64,000 bases of DNA from Nitrosomonas mobilis (GCF_900103035.1 NZ_FMWO01000102.1:54203-118202), one strand, 5' to 3'; positions 9,443 to 18,782 are shown, counted from the first letter of the stretch. Numbers and translations are program-made. Notes: generated by a model from the letters alone, not told the origin.

Positions 9443-9576
9443 TAAAAATTCATATTTCGTCGTAATACTTCGTTGCTCACAAAAAAATGTTTCCTTACAT
9501 ATCAATTATATGCTGCGTCAACATTTTTTACTCGCGCCTAGTCTTGCTTAGAACTCTGAATTTTTAGAGACGCTCA

Positions 9577-10440
9577 TCAGTCATTAATCCAAGGCATTAC
9601 CTCGTCAAACGCCTTGTCTCCATCCTCACATGGAACGCCATGTGGTCTGAGGCTGGCAAAATCATAGCGTCGAGTATCTGCCAGGTGTGAAAGCTGGATA
9701 TTTTGTAACGCGGTAAACATGGTTTCCAGTCTGCCCGGGAATTTCTTATCCCATGTTTGCATCATTTCCTTGATTACCTGACGTTGCAGATTTGGCTGAG
9801 AGCCGCACAAATTGCAAGGGATAATTGGAAATTGAGCAATTTCAGCAAATGTCGCCAGATCTTTTTCCTTGCAATACGCGAGTGGACGAATCACGACATG
9901 GCGGCCATCGTCGCTGACCAGCTTAGGCGGCATGGCTTTCAGTTTTCCACCGTAAAACATGTTGAGGAAGAAAGTTTCCAAGATATCATCACGATGGTGT
10001 CCCAGTGCAATTTTAGTCGCGCCCAGCTCACCCGCAACCCGGTAAAGTACTCCTCTGCGCAGGCGGGAACAGAGGCTGCAAGTAGTTTTACCTTCCGCAA
10101 TCACGCGTTTCACCACACTGTAGGTGTCCTGTTCGACAATACGAAACGGGATACCGATTTCAGCTAGATAATCTGGTAATACCTGTTCGGGAAACCCCGG
10201 TTGTTTTTGATCAAGATTGACCGCAATCAACTCGAAATCAAGTGGGGCATGTGCCTGCAGGTTACGTAGAATTTCCAGCAAAGCATAACTATCTTTCCCT
10301 CCCGATAAACATACCATGACACGATCACCATGTTCGATCATGTTGTAATCGGCGATTGCCGTTCCTACCAGACGCCGCAGGCGTTTATGCAACTTGTTCG
10401 TGTTATATTCCAGTTTTCGGGAAGATGCTTCCGCAACCAT
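9577..10440 (-). CDS. ttcA: tRNA 2-thiocytidine synthetase TtcA
   Basis: TtcA uses ATP and a [4Fe-4S] cluster to thiolate cytidine 32 of certain tRNAs. The 287-residue protein has the PP-loop SGGKDS (residues 46-51) after [22 protein letters not shown], the paired cysteines of [12 protein letters not shown], the [19 protein letters not shown] motif and the third region [13 protein letters not shown]. The start is ATG 10440 because AGGAG lies 6 bp upstream; the longer frame to 10515 has no good site. The right end of the MITE-like repeat is one base beyond the stop, so insertion there spared the gene. Confidence 0.95.
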   Translation of the reverse strand: MVAEASSRKLEYNTNKLHKRLRRLVGTAIADYNMIEHGDRVMVCLSGGKDSYALLEILRNLQAHAPLDFELIAVNLDQKQPGFPEQVLPDYLAEIGIPFRIVEQDTYSVVKRVIAEGKTTCSLCSRLRRGVLYRVAGELGATKIALGHHRDDILETFFLNMFYGGKLKAMPPKLVSDDGRHVVIRPLAYCKEKDLATFAEIAQFPIIPCNLCGSQPNLQRQVIKEMMQTWDKKFPGRLETMFTALQNIQLSHLADTRRYDFASLRPHGVPCEDGDKAFDEVMPWIND

Positions 10441-10601
10441 GGTGACTCCTGACAGACGTGAAAAAATATTGATTCGAGAAATTACTAGCTGCCAGTAAAA
10501 CTGCAGCGGAAGCAATTTAGCAGGAACATTCGATTGTTCCTGCTATCGAAAAGACGCAAAGTATTTAAAATTTTGTTTATTAAATTTCGAATGGAGGGTA
10601 T

Positions 10602-11060
10602 ATGAAAAAGCAGGCTTGTGTCGCAATGTTGCTTCTGTTCTTGACTATTCCGATTGCCCACTCAGAAAAGCTGGATTATAACCATGCAACGATAGGCAGG
10701 CCAGGCAACGTGGCGAACATTTCACGTACAATCAATATTGAAGCATACGAGTATCGTTTCGCACCTTTCGAGATAAACGTTAAACAGGGTGAAACCATCC
10801 GGTTCATTGTCAGGAATACTGGTAAGAAAAGGCACGAAATGATGATCGATACCCTGGAGCATCTTAAGAAGCATGCGAAAATGATGCGCTCATCTTCCGG
10901 CATGCATCATCATGAGGACCCTAATAAAATTGTGCTCTACCCGGGTGAAGAGAAAGAACTGATATGGCAGTTTACCCAAGCGGGAACAATCTATTTTGCT
11001 TGTCCGATCCCTGGGCATTTCAAGGGTATGCGTGGCAAAATTTTTGTGGAGGAAAAATGA
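10602..11060 (+). CDS. Periplasmic cupredoxin (type 1 copper protein)
   Basis: A 152-residue secreted protein: signal peptide residues 1-21 (cleavage near AHS), then a plastocyanin/azurin-like fold. Putative type 1 copper ligands are His78 in KKRHEM, Cys134 and His139 in CPIPGHFKGM, and Met142, the normal Cys-x4-His-x2-Met spacing. A histidine- and methionine-rich loop (MMRSSSGMHHHEDP) around residues 95-108 could bind extra copper. GGAGG lies upstream of the start. It overlaps the DUF411 gene (ATGA) and is followed by a cytochrome c, suggesting a copper-handling or electron-transfer set. Confidence 0.85.
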   Translation: MKKQACVAMLLLFLTIPIAHSEKLDYNHATIGRPGNVANISRTINIEAYEYRFAPFEINVKQGETIRFIVRNTGKKRHEMMIDTLEHLKKHAKMMRSSSGMHHHEDPNKIVLYPGEEKELIWQFTQAGTIYFACPIPGHFKGMRGKIFVEEK

Positions 11061-11590
11061 AAGCAGAGCAATTAAACATTTTGATAACACTCGCACTGAT
11101 GATGGCCATTTTGGTTATCCTTCCAATGCATGTCAGTGCTAATCAGACAGTTGAAGTTTATAAAAGTCCAACCTGCGGATGTTGTGCTAAATGGGTGGAA
11201 CATTTGGAATCACATGGCTTTACCGTTAATACTCATGATGTCGGTAATCAGAAAATACGTGCGCAGGCTGGCATAGTTCCCAGCCTCGGTTCCTGCCACA
11301 CCGCAATGGTTGATGGCTATGCCATTGAGGGGCATGTACCGGCAGAAGATATCAAACGACTGCTCAAAGAAAAGCCGCGTGCAGTGGGACTGACAGTTCC
11401 GGATATGCCCCATGGTTCTCCGGGCATGGAAACCGGGCGCGTTGACCCATATGACGTATTACTGATCAAAAAATCAGGTGATACACGTGGCGCAACGACT
11501 ATTTACAGCCGGCATGGCGCATTACCGCCTGCAAGCGCTGTACAACCATTGAAAAATGATTTTTCAGAATCGATACTGCGACTGAAATAA
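11057..11590 (+). CDS. DUF411 family metal-binding periplasmic protein
   Basis: From ATG 11057 (GGAGG 5 bp upstream, overlapping the cupredoxin stop) the protein has 177 residues: an N-terminal hydrophobic signal segment (residues 8-26), then a DUF411 domain. The thioredoxin-like start EVYKSPTCGCCAKWVEHL holds Cys40, Cys42 and Cys43, and a later GSCHTAMVDGYAIEGHVPAEDIKRLL holds Cys80-His81. DUF411 proteins are repeatedly found with copper resistance genes and are thought to bind Cu(I). A C-terminal extension (about residues 125-177) follows the core domain. Confidence 0.88.
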   Translation: MKAEQLNILITLALMMAILVILPMHVSANQTVEVYKSPTCGCCAKWVEHLESHGFTVNTHDVGNQKIRAQAGIVPSLGSCHTAMVDGYAIEGHVPAEDIKRLLKEKPRAVGLTVPDMPHGSPGMETGRVDPYDVLLIKKSGDTRGATTIYSRHGALPPASAVQPLKNDFSESILRLK

Positions 11591-12067
11591 ATGGCCTTTT
11601 ACAGATTTCCAACCATCTTGTTGCTCTTGAGCCTGGCTGCATGCTCAAAACAGCCTACTACCAGTCCAAGGGATGCACTGGATAGAATTCTGGGCAACCC
11701 CGAGCATGAGAAAGTGGTTGTGCGCAATTTCGACCCTGCTCAGATTGAACGTGGCCGCATTATATTTCAGCAAAATTGTGCTGGTTGCCATGGTGAATAT
11801 GCGCAGGGAACAGCAGACTGGCGCAAACCACTCGATAACGGTAGATATCCACCGCCGCCGCTAAATGGTACCGCTCACGGGTGGCATCATTCTACCGAGG
11901 AATTGAAACAATTCATTCTCAAGGGAGGGCCACCCGGAGAGGGGCGCATGCCGGGTTGGGAGGGAATTCTTCAGGATCAGGAAATAGATGATGTTCTGGT
12001 ATGGATTAAATCGTTATGGCCAGATGAAATTTATCATGGTTGGTATACCAGAATCGAGAATCGCTGA
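11591..12067 (+). CDS. Lipoprotein c-type cytochrome (mono-haem)
   Basis: The 158-residue protein begins with a lipoprotein signal (ILLLLSLAAC, lipidated Cys18) and has one haem site CAGCH (residues 63-67) with a likely axial methionine in EGRMPGW (Met120), i.e. a class I cytochrome c of the cytochrome_CBB3/cytochrome c domain type. It starts at the base after the DUF411 stop, so the three genes are almost certainly one operon. It probably sits on the periplasmic membrane face and passes electrons; the partner is unknown, with the upstream cupredoxin a candidate. Confidence 0.88.
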   Translation: MAFYRFPTILLLLSLAACSKQPTTSPRDALDRILGNPEHEKVVVRNFDPAQIERGRIIFQQNCAGCHGEYAQGTADWRKPLDNGRYPPPPLNGTAHGWHHSTEELKQFILKGGPPGEGRMPGWEGILQDQEIDDVLVWIKSLWPDEIYHGWYTRIENR

Positions 12068-12084
12068 CTGATTGATAGTTTTGA

Positions 12085-12160
12085 TGGCGCGCCCAACACG
12101 ATTCGAACGTGTGACCCCCGCCTTCGGAGGGCGGTACTCTATCCACTGAGCTATGGGCGC
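12085..12160 (-). tRNA. tRNA-Arg (CCG)
   Basis: On the minus strand the 76 nt fold as a cloverleaf: acceptor GCGCCCA/TGGGCGC with G discriminator and encoded CCA, D arm GCTCAGTGGATAGAGT, anticodon stem CCGCC/GGCGG with loop CTCCGAA (anticodon CCG, reading CGG), and T arm ACACGTTCGAATCGTGT. It lies alone between the cytochrome gene and the CBS-domain membrane protein. Confidence 0.97.
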
Positions 12161-12273
12161 TGTAAAAATACACAAGTGCGAGTTTAATCAGGATATCTCA
12201 AAAACCAGCTGCATGATACTCGCTTCCTCGCCAATCTTTTGGCCTGCTTGCGGCGGCTACTGTTTGTGATAGC

Positions 12274-13563
12274 CTATTCTGATTCTCGTTGCGGTATCGG
12301 TTGATTCGGATAAATTCTTACCGTTTTAACACCCTGATTGTTTGTCTGCAGGACTTCCATCCGACAACCATCAATCTTTAATCCAGTGCCGGTCTCCGGA
12401 ATATCCTGAAAATACTCCAAAATCAGTCCATTTAGAGTTTTTGGTCCGTGAAGTGGCAGCTGTAAGCCTAACTTACGATTTAAATCACGTAATAACGTAC
12501 CACCTTCAGCGATTATACTCCCATCTGCTTCCCGTTTGCATGCGCCAGATTGCGTGGGGGCATGAGTAGTGAATTCACCAATTACTTCTTCCAGAATATC
12601 TTCGAGAGTAACCAGTCCCAACCATTCACCATATTCATCGACCACTAGACCCATGCGGCGATGATTCTCCTGGAACAACTGCAGTTGGGAGAAAAGGGGA
12701 GTACCGGATGGAATAAAATAAGGCTTCTGCATAACTGCTTCCAGCATGGCAACGCTGACCTTTTCTTCTTTGAGCTGATTTAATATCTTGCGGGCATGCA
12801 CAATACCCACTACATTATCAAAATGCTTGCGGTACAAAGGAAATCTTGTATGGTGACAGGTCAATAACTGGTTTTTGATCACGGCTTCATCCGCCTCCAG
12901 ATCAATCGCTTCAATCTGGTTCCGAGGCACCATCACATCATCAACCGTAACGGATTCCAGATCAATCAGGTTGGCCAGTACACTCTGATGTTTTTTCTGA
13001 ATAAAATGTCCCGCCTCCAGTACCAATGTTTTCAGTTCTTCCATGCTAAGCTGATGTGCCACCTGCTGCGATGGTTTCAGGCGAAGCACGATCAATAGCA
13101 TCTGCACAAACAGATTAATAAACCAGACAACTGGAGAAAAAAGCTTGAGTAAGGGCGTCAGAACATAGCTGACTGTCAGCGCAATGCGTTCAGGATAAGC
13201 GGCAGCAATCACTTTTGGTGTGATTTCACTGAAAATCAGTATTGCCAGCGTTACCACTACACTACCTAACAACAAAGCCAGCTCGCTGTGCGCAAAAAAA
13301 AGTGAAACGATCACGGCAACCAGCGTCGCTGCTACGGTATTCAACAGATTATTGCCCAGCAGAATGACACCCAGCAGTTTGTCAGTGTCCTGCAACAATC
13401 TGATTGTCAGCTGTGCCCCACGATGGCCCTGTTTGGCAAGATGCCTGAGACGATAGCGATTGACCGCCATCATACTGGTTTCCGATAAGGAAAAAAAACC
13501 GGATAACAGCAGCAGTAGCGCCAATATAGCCAGTAAAAGGTAGACAGGAATATCTTCCAGCAC
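12274..13563 (-). CDS. CorB/CNNM-type membrane protein with CBS and CorC_HlyC domains
   Basis: A 429-residue inner-membrane protein. An N-terminal DUF21/CNNM transmembrane domain of about four helices (residues 5-160, including LLLLLSGFFSLSETSMMAVNRYRL) is followed by paired CBS domains (about 195-330, VTVDDVMVPRNQIEAID, MGLVVDEYGEWLGLVTLEDILEEVIGEF) and a C-terminal CorC_HlyC transporter-associated domain (TLLRDLNRKLGLQLP...GLILEYFQDIPETG). Homologues take part in magnesium/cobalt efflux or tolerance. The start is GTG 13563 with AAGGA upstream. Confidence 0.88.
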   Translation of the reverse strand: MLEDIPVYLLLAILALLLLLSGFFSLSETSMMAVNRYRLRHLAKQGHRGAQLTIRLLQDTDKLLGVILLGNNLLNTVAATLVAVIVSLFFAHSELALLLGSVVVTLAILIFSEITPKVIAAAYPERIALTVSYVLTPLLKLFSPVVWFINLFVQMLLIVLRLKPSQQVAHQLSMEELKTLVLEAGHFIQKKHQSVLANLIDLESVTVDDVMVPRNQIEAIDLEADEAVIKNQLLTCHHTRFPLYRKHFDNVVGIVHARKILNQLKEEKVSVAMLEAVMQKPYFIPSGTPLFSQLQLFQENHRRMGLVVDEYGEWLGLVTLEDILEEVIGEFTTHAPTQSGACKREADGSIIAEGGTLLRDLNRKLGLQLPLHGPKTLNGLILEYFQDIPETGTGLKIDGCRMEVLQTNNQGVKTVRIYPNQPIPQRESE

Positions 13564-13656
13564 GTACTATCCTTGCAGCAAGAGCAGAATACTCTCGGTA
13601 GCTTTCAAAAGGTCATTCAAATAAACAAGTAGCAGAAAATATGGTAATTCAAAGCG

Positions 13657-13854
13657 TTAATCTTTTTCGAACCATGCAAAATAGGCATAGCTCTTGGGTG
13701 CCACTTCAGCCTCCTTGAGTACCTTCTGTGCTTTCTGGTCAACCTTTTTGTCCCACCAGAGTGCGCGCGCTGCTTTCTGTTTCTCAATCAGTTCAGGGTG
13801 CTTTGCAAAAAGTTCGCGCATAAACTTCGTGTGCTCGGATTCGTAGAGTTCCAT
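13657..13854 (-). CDS. DUF3460 family protein
   Basis: This small soluble protein (65 residues from ATG 13854; 71 if TTG 13872 is used) fits DUF3460, a family seen mainly in Betaproteobacteria. The diagnostic block is YESEHTKFMRELFAKHPEL followed by RALWWDK. Function is unknown. It is charged and helical, with no membrane segment, and stands alone on the minus strand facing away from homospermidine synthase. Confidence 0.8.
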   Translation of the reverse strand: MELYESEHTKFMRELFAKHPELIEKQKAARALWWDKKVDQKAQKVLKEAEVAPKSYAYFAWFEKD

Positions 13855-13929
13855 GTTATTCAATTTACTCAAAAAGTTAATAATACTAATCCTATAAGAT
13901 CCAGGAACAGAATTTATTATTATGTAGAG

Positions 13930-13961
13930 TCATGACATTGCCTTGATGTGCAATGCCATGA
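13930..13961. other. Imperfect hairpin in the hss upstream region
   Basis: TCATGACATTGC and GCAATGCCATGA can pair as an 11-bp stem with one mismatch and an 8-nt loop. No T-run follows on either strand, so it is not an obvious terminator. It may be an untranslated-leader structure or operator for either divergent gene. Confidence 0.35.
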
Positions 13962-14109
13962 TCATGTTTCGATCTGTCTTTAGACGATATCGTCCCGCAA
14001 TTACTTCATCTTATCCACTTTTGTTATATGGAGGTGGTCCCACTGGCATCAAATATAGCTATGCCATTATAGATTAGCTAAAAAATTGTTTCATAGGAGA
14101 TAACCATAC

Positions 14110-15528
14110 ATGGAAAATCATAAAAAATTTGTAAAATTTGAGAACAAGATTGTTTTTATCGGATTTGGGTGTGTTGGGCAAGGGGTGTTACCCCTTATTC
14201 TGCGCCATATAGACATACCGTCTGCGCAAATACGGATCATCTCAGCTGATACAGAAGGTCAGATCCAGGCCGAGAAAGCACATATTTCCTTTACAGTATG
14301 CCCGCTTACCCCACAAAATTTTCAACAGATTCTGGATGAAAGTCTGGTGCCTGGAGATTATCTACTTAATTTATCCGTCAATGTTTCCAGCCTGACACTG
14401 ATCGAGTATTGCCATCAACGCGGCCTGCTTTACCTGGATGCCTGTCTCGAACCCTGGCAAGGTGGCTACACTGATACGACCCTGTCGCTATCGGCACGTT
14501 CTAATTACAATGCACGCGAGCAATCGCAGAATCTGCGTGAACGACTCGGTAGCGGACCGACAGCAGTGCTTTGTCATGGTGCCAACCCAGGACTGGTTTC
14601 CCACTTTACCAAACAGGCGCTGGTGAACATTGCCCGGGATACCGGCGTTGATTTTGTATTGCCGCAAACGCGCGAATCATGGGCAGCGCTTGCACAAAAA
14701 CTGAATATCAAGGTTATCCAGTGTGCGGAACGTGATACGCAAACTGCGAAACCGTTCAAGCGGATCAATGAGTTCGTTAACACTTGGTCGATCGATGGTT
14801 TTGTCGGAGAAGGATTGCAACCTGCCGAACTTGGTTGGGGCAGTCATGAAAAAACCGAACCACTTGACGCCAGTCACCATGGTTATGGCTGCGATGCTGC
14901 CATTTACCTGCGTCGCCCGGGAACACGCACCTCGGTAAGAGGATGGAATCCGTTAACCGGTGCTTATCAGGGGTTTTTGATCACACATGCCGAATCGATT
15001 GCCATTGCCGACTACCTTACTGTCAAGACCGGCGATAAACTTGACTACCGTCCCACTGTCTATTATGCCTATCATCCTTCCGATGCAACTGTTCTGTCCA
15101 TCCATGAATTAAGTGGTCGAAATTTTAAGCAGCAGGAAACTAAACGCCTGTTGATGAATGACATTGAATCCGGCTCGGATGCCCTGGGAATGGCATTGAT
15201 GGGGCATACCAAGGGGCTGTACTGGTATGGTTCGATTCTGTCGATCGAGGAAGCGAGGGATCTCGCACCCTACAATAATGCCACCAGCCTGCAAGTCGCA
15301 GCCGGAGTGCTCAGTGGGATGGTGTGGGCAATCGAGAATCCGCAAGCAGGTATCGTCGAGCCGGAAGAAATGGATTTTAAACGTGTTCTACAAATAGCTT
15401 CGCCCTATCTTGGCGACATAACGGGACAGTACAGCAACTGGACGCCATTACGAAACAATTTGGCTTTATATGAAGCGCACCTGGATACAACCGATCCATG
15501 GCAGTTTAAAAATTTCCGGGTGGTTTGA
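14110..15528 (+). CDS. hss: Homospermidine synthase
   Basis: The 472-residue enzyme belongs to the saccharopine-dehydrogenase-like family that makes sym-homospermidine from putrescine in an NAD-dependent reaction. The Rossmann start VFIGFGCVGQGVLPLILRH (residues 13-31), GPTAVLCHGANPGLVSHFTKQAL and EGLQPAELGWGSHEKT are family features. It should be cytosolic. AGGAGA lies about 9 bp before ATG 14110. The 237-bp gap upstream probably carries its promoter and contains the hairpin at 13930. The predicted polyamine differs from the spermidine route of many Proteobacteria. Confidence 0.95.
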   Translation: MENHKKFVKFENKIVFIGFGCVGQGVLPLILRHIDIPSAQIRIISADTEGQIQAEKAHISFTVCPLTPQNFQQILDESLVPGDYLLNLSVNVSSLTLIEYCHQRGLLYLDACLEPWQGGYTDTTLSLSARSNYNAREQSQNLRERLGSGPTAVLCHGANPGLVSHFTKQALVNIARDTGVDFVLPQTRESWAALAQKLNIKVIQCAERDTQTAKPFKRINEFVNTWSIDGFVGEGLQPAELGWGSHEKTEPLDASHHGYGCDAAIYLRRPGTRTSVRGWNPLTGAYQGFLITHAESIAIADYLTVKTGDKLDYRPTVYYAYHPSDATVLSIHELSGRNFKQQETKRLLMNDIESGSDALGMALMGHTKGLYWYGSILSIEEARDLAPYNNATSLQVAAGVLSGMVWAIENPQAGIVEPEEMDFKRVLQIASPYLGDITGQYSNWTPLRNNLALYEAHLDTTDPWQFKNFRVV

Positions 15529-15564
15529 ACTCATGTCGTTACATCTAAGTCTCGCATAAACAAT

Positions 15565-16566
15565 ATGGATCTTCTCACACAGGGTTTGCTGGGTGCAAAC
15601 CTGGCTGTTACCGGCGCACAAAAACACGAAATCCGTCTGGCAACGGGGATCGGCTTTTTTGCCGGTATGGTCGCGGATGCTGATATTCTAATTCAATCCG
15701 AGCAGGATCCATTGCTGACCATCGAGTTTCATCGTCATTTTACACACTCCCTATTTTTTGTCCCTTTTGGCGCGTTTATTGCTGCCGTTTTGCTATGGCC
15801 TTTTCTGCGCAAACGACTGGGATTTCCCAGACTGTACCTATTCTGTCTGCTGGGATACAGCTTAAGCGGCGTTCTGGATGCCTTGACGAGTTATGGCACC
15901 CATCTTTTATGGCCGCTCATCGAAACCCGGGTGGCATTGAATATTATTTCCGTTATTGATCCAGTCTTTACGCTCATTTTGCTGGTGGCGCTAATCATTG
16001 CGTTCCGGAACAAAACGAAGACTCATGCTATCTTTGGTTTAATCATCGCCAGTCTCTACCTGCTGATTGGCTACGCCCAGCTGCAGCGAGCAGAGCTGAC
16101 GGCATTGACCATTGCCCAGTCGCGTCATCACGAGATTGAGCGATTACTGGTTAAACCAACGCTTGGTAATTTATTGCTGTGGCGTTCAATTTATGAGTAT
16201 GGCGACCGATTTTACGTGGATGCAGTGCGAGTTGGGTTTTTCTCAAGCCCGACCGTCTACCCGGGCGAGTCAGTTGAGAAATTCGTCAAAACCAACTACC
16301 TTGATCGTTCTTTCATGGGATCCATACTGGCCGGTGATATTGACCGCTTCAGCATATTTTCGGACGGCTTTGTGGCCTTGCAGCAAGGAAGGCAGGATTT
16401 GCTGGTGGATATTCGTTATTCCAGCTTGCCAAACAGCACTGCACCGCTCTGGGCCATCGAAATGAATCCGGCGCAGCCAGACCAGCATGCGCAGTTTCGC
16501 GTGTTTCGCAGCATGTCGAAGACGCTGCGCGAGGAATTCGTTGCCTTGCTGATGGGAAGCAAGTAG
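15565..16566 (+). CDS. DUF457/YdjM-type inner-membrane metal-dependent hydrolase
   Basis: The 333-residue protein begins MDLLTQGLLGANLAVTGA and has the conserved HRHFTHSLFF block near residue 57, plus four or so hydrophobic segments (about 67-85, 95-115, 128-150, 156-175). These are the marks of the DUF457 (YbcI/YdjM) family, predicted membrane-bound zinc-type hydrolases whose substrate is unknown. The C-terminal third is soluble. It starts 36 bp after the hss stop and may be co-transcribed with it. It converges on glgB with only 8 bp between the stops. Confidence 0.85.
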   Translation: MDLLTQGLLGANLAVTGAQKHEIRLATGIGFFAGMVADADILIQSEQDPLLTIEFHRHFTHSLFFVPFGAFIAAVLLWPFLRKRLGFPRLYLFCLLGYSLSGVLDALTSYGTHLLWPLIETRVALNIISVIDPVFTLILLVALIIAFRNKTKTHAIFGLIIASLYLLIGYAQLQRAELTALTIAQSRHHEIERLLVKPTLGNLLLWRSIYEYGDRFYVDAVRVGFFSSPTVYPGESVEKFVKTNYLDRSFMGSILAGDIDRFSIFSDGFVALQQGRQDLLVDIRYSSLPNSTAPLWAIEMNPAQPDQHAQFRVFRSMSKTLREEFVALLMGSK

Positions 16567-16574
16567 TCAGTCTT

Positions 16575-18782
16575 TTAGTTGACTGGCTGAAGCATGATCC
16601 CTGCCAGAGGAGGCAGGGTAATTTCTATGGAATCGTTGCATCCGGACCATGGTATCGGCTCTGAGTTGACGGTGCCATGATTGCCGATATTGCTGCCATC
16701 ATAATAGCTTGAATCACTATTAAAAATTTCCTGGTACTGACACGCTCGGGGTACGCCGGTACGGTAAGTGAGCTGCGGTACCGGCGTAAAATTTAATATT
16801 ACCAGTAGAAAAGAGCCGTCTGCTGCTCGGCGCTGATAGCTGATCACAGAGTGATCAGCATCATGACAATCAACCCAGTCGAAACCTTCCTGGAAAAAAT
16901 CCAGCTGATGTAACGCTGGTAGGGTCAGGTACAGATGATTAAGGTCTCGCAACAGAATCTTCGCACCTTTATGGCAGTCCAGTTCGAGTAAATACCAGTC
17001 CAGCTGATCACCCACTTGCCATTCTCGCCCCTGCCCAAACTCATTACCCATAAAATTCATCTTCTTTCCAGGGCAGGTCATTTGATAGGTAAACAACAGG
17101 CGTAAATTGGCAAATTTCTGCCACGCATCTCCGGGCATTTTGTCGAGCAGAGAGCCTTTGCCGTGCACAACCTCATCGTGCGACAACGGCAGAATAAAGT
17201 TTTCTGTATAGGCATAAAGCTGGTTGAAAGTCAGGTCATTGTGATGATAGCGGCGATAGATGGGATCATGCTTCATATAGCGCAGCGTGTCATTCATCCA
17301 GCCCATATTCCATTTGATCGAAAAACCCAACCCACCTAGATAAACTGGGCGTGATACCGCCGGCCAAGAGGTGGATTCTTCCGCCAGTGTCAATGCGCCA
17401 GGAAAATGCCCATGCACCATGGTGTTCAGCTCACGCAAAAACTCGATGGCTTCGAGATTTTCACGACCTCCAAAGCGATTCGGCAGCCATTCGTCTGGTT
17501 GGCGAGAGTAATCGAGGTAGAGCATCGAGGCGACCGCATCGACACGCAAACCATCAAGATGGAACTCTGTCAGCCAGTAATGCGCGCTTGACAGCAGGAA
17601 GGACTTTACCTCGTTACGCCCATAGTTGAAAATACAGGTTCCCCAGTCCTGGTGATAACCTAGCCTCGGATCTTCATGTTCATAGAGAGCTGTGCCGTCG
17701 AAACGCGCGAGGGCAAAATCGTCATTTGGAAAGTGTGCTGGTACCCAGTCTAAAATGACACCGATCCCGGCTCGATGGCACGCATCCACAAAATATTTAC
17801 AATCATCCGGCCGACCAAAGCGGCTGGTTACCGCGAAATAGCCGGTTGTTTGATACCCCCATGATTCATCAAGCGGGTGCTCTGAGATCGGCATTAGCTC
17901 GACATGGGTATATCCCATTTCCTGCAAATAAGGTACTAATTGTGCAGCCAGTTCTCGGTAAGACAGAAAGGAGCCGTCAGCGCGCCTTCTCCAGGAGCCA
18001 GGGTGAAGCTCATAAAGGTTGATAGGCGCGTGCTGCCAGTCCCATTGCGCGCGCTGCGTCATCCAGTCACCATCCTGCCATTCAAAAAGACTGGTAGCGG
18101 GTACTAATGCCGCGTTATTCGGACGCAATTCATAATAGTTCGCGTAGGGGTCCGTTTTTAACAGAATCTCGCCAGTAAAGCGGTTGCGGATCTCGTATTT
18201 ATATAAGGTGTTCTCCTCTAAATCCGGAACGAATAATTCCCATACGCCACTTTGTGCATGTGAAATCATGGGATTGATGCGGCCATCCCACTGATTGAAA
18301 TCTCCAACTACGCTTACCCGTTCAGCATTAGGTGCCCATACCGAAAAGCGTACTCCCTGGATACCATGATTCCTGACGCGGTGCGCACCCAGCATCATAT
18401 AAGCCTGATGCAGGCGGCCTTCGTTGAACAAGTACAAATCATGACCGGATATTTGCAACGGAAAAGCGTAGGGGTCACAGCGCTCCTCAATCACACGTGT
18501 TGAAGCATTTTCCAGGCGAATCACATAGGGGAAAACAGCATTATCGCCAGTCCACTCAAAAATACCGGTTTCGTCAACATGCTGCATTGGCGCAAACCCG
18601 AGCGAGGTCTGCAACCAGACACGTGATGCGTGAGGCTGATAAATTCTGGCCAGTTTGCCGTGAACATGCTCGCGCATTCCAAGATACAGTCGCGGGTTAT
18701 GCAGTCTGGCAGCCAGCAGCAACGCCCGAAGGTCATCATCTGAAGATGGGTTAACAGTAGGCGGTATTTTTTTCATTGACAT
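16575..18782 (-). CDS. glgB: 1,4-alpha-glucan branching enzyme GlgB
   Basis: GlgB adds alpha-1,6 branches to glycogen. The roughly 735-residue protein has an N-terminal CBM48-type module with VWAPNAERVSVVGDFNQWDGR and a GH13 core: region with LDWVPAHF, nucleophile Asp in LDGLRVDAVASMLYLDYS, acid/base Glu in ALTLAEESTSW, and LPLSHDEVVHGKGSL. Length is normal for the long N-terminal form. I chose ATG 18782; the frame is open to TTG 18806, and ATG 18776 is also possible since no strong ribosome site decides. It runs opposite to glgC, with a shared upstream region of about 105 bp. Confidence 0.95.
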   Translation of the reverse strand: MSMKKIPPTVNPSSDDDLRALLLAARLHNPRLYLGMREHVHGKLARIYQPHASRVWLQTSLGFAPMQHVDETGIFEWTGDNAVFPYVIRLENASTRVIEERCDPYAFPLQISGHDLYLFNEGRLHQAYMMLGAHRVRNHGIQGVRFSVWAPNAERVSVVGDFNQWDGRINPMISHAQSGVWELFVPDLEENTLYKYEIRNRFTGEILLKTDPYANYYELRPNNAALVPATSLFEWQDGDWMTQRAQWDWQHAPINLYELHPGSWRRRADGSFLSYRELAAQLVPYLQEMGYTHVELMPISEHPLDESWGYQTTGYFAVTSRFGRPDDCKYFVDACHRAGIGVILDWVPAHFPNDDFALARFDGTALYEHEDPRLGYHQDWGTCIFNYGRNEVKSFLLSSAHYWLTEFHLDGLRVDAVASMLYLDYSRQPDEWLPNRFGGRENLEAIEFLRELNTMVHGHFPGALTLAEESTSWPAVSRPVYLGGLGFSIKWNMGWMNDTLRYMKHDPIYRRYHHNDLTFNQLYAYTENFILPLSHDEVVHGKGSLLDKMPGDAWQKFANLRLLFTYQMTCPGKKMNFMGNEFGQGREWQVGDQLDWYLLELDCHKGAKILLRDLNHLYLTLPALHQLDFFQEGFDWVDCHDADHSVISYQRRAADGSFLLVILNFTPVPQLTYRTGVPRACQYQEIFNSDSSYYDGSNIGNHGTVNSEPIPWSGCNDSIEITLPPLAGIMLQPVN

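Larger units (their letters stand above)
7013..9575. mobile_element. MITE-like repeat (about 150 bp without insert) interrupted by IS66
   Basis: The outer ends are imperfect inverted repeats: GGGCACCTCTAAAAATTC at 7013 and, read on the minus strand from 9575, GAGCGTCTCTAAAAATTC. They share TCTAAAAATTCA. If the 2413-bp IS66 and one 8-bp duplication are removed, an AT-rich element of roughly 140-150 bp with no coding potential remains. ATCA directly precedes it (7009-7012) and follows it (9576-9579), a possible 4-bp target duplication. This looks like a non-autonomous element derived from an IS5-type transposon, but the parent family is a guess. Confidence 0.6.
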
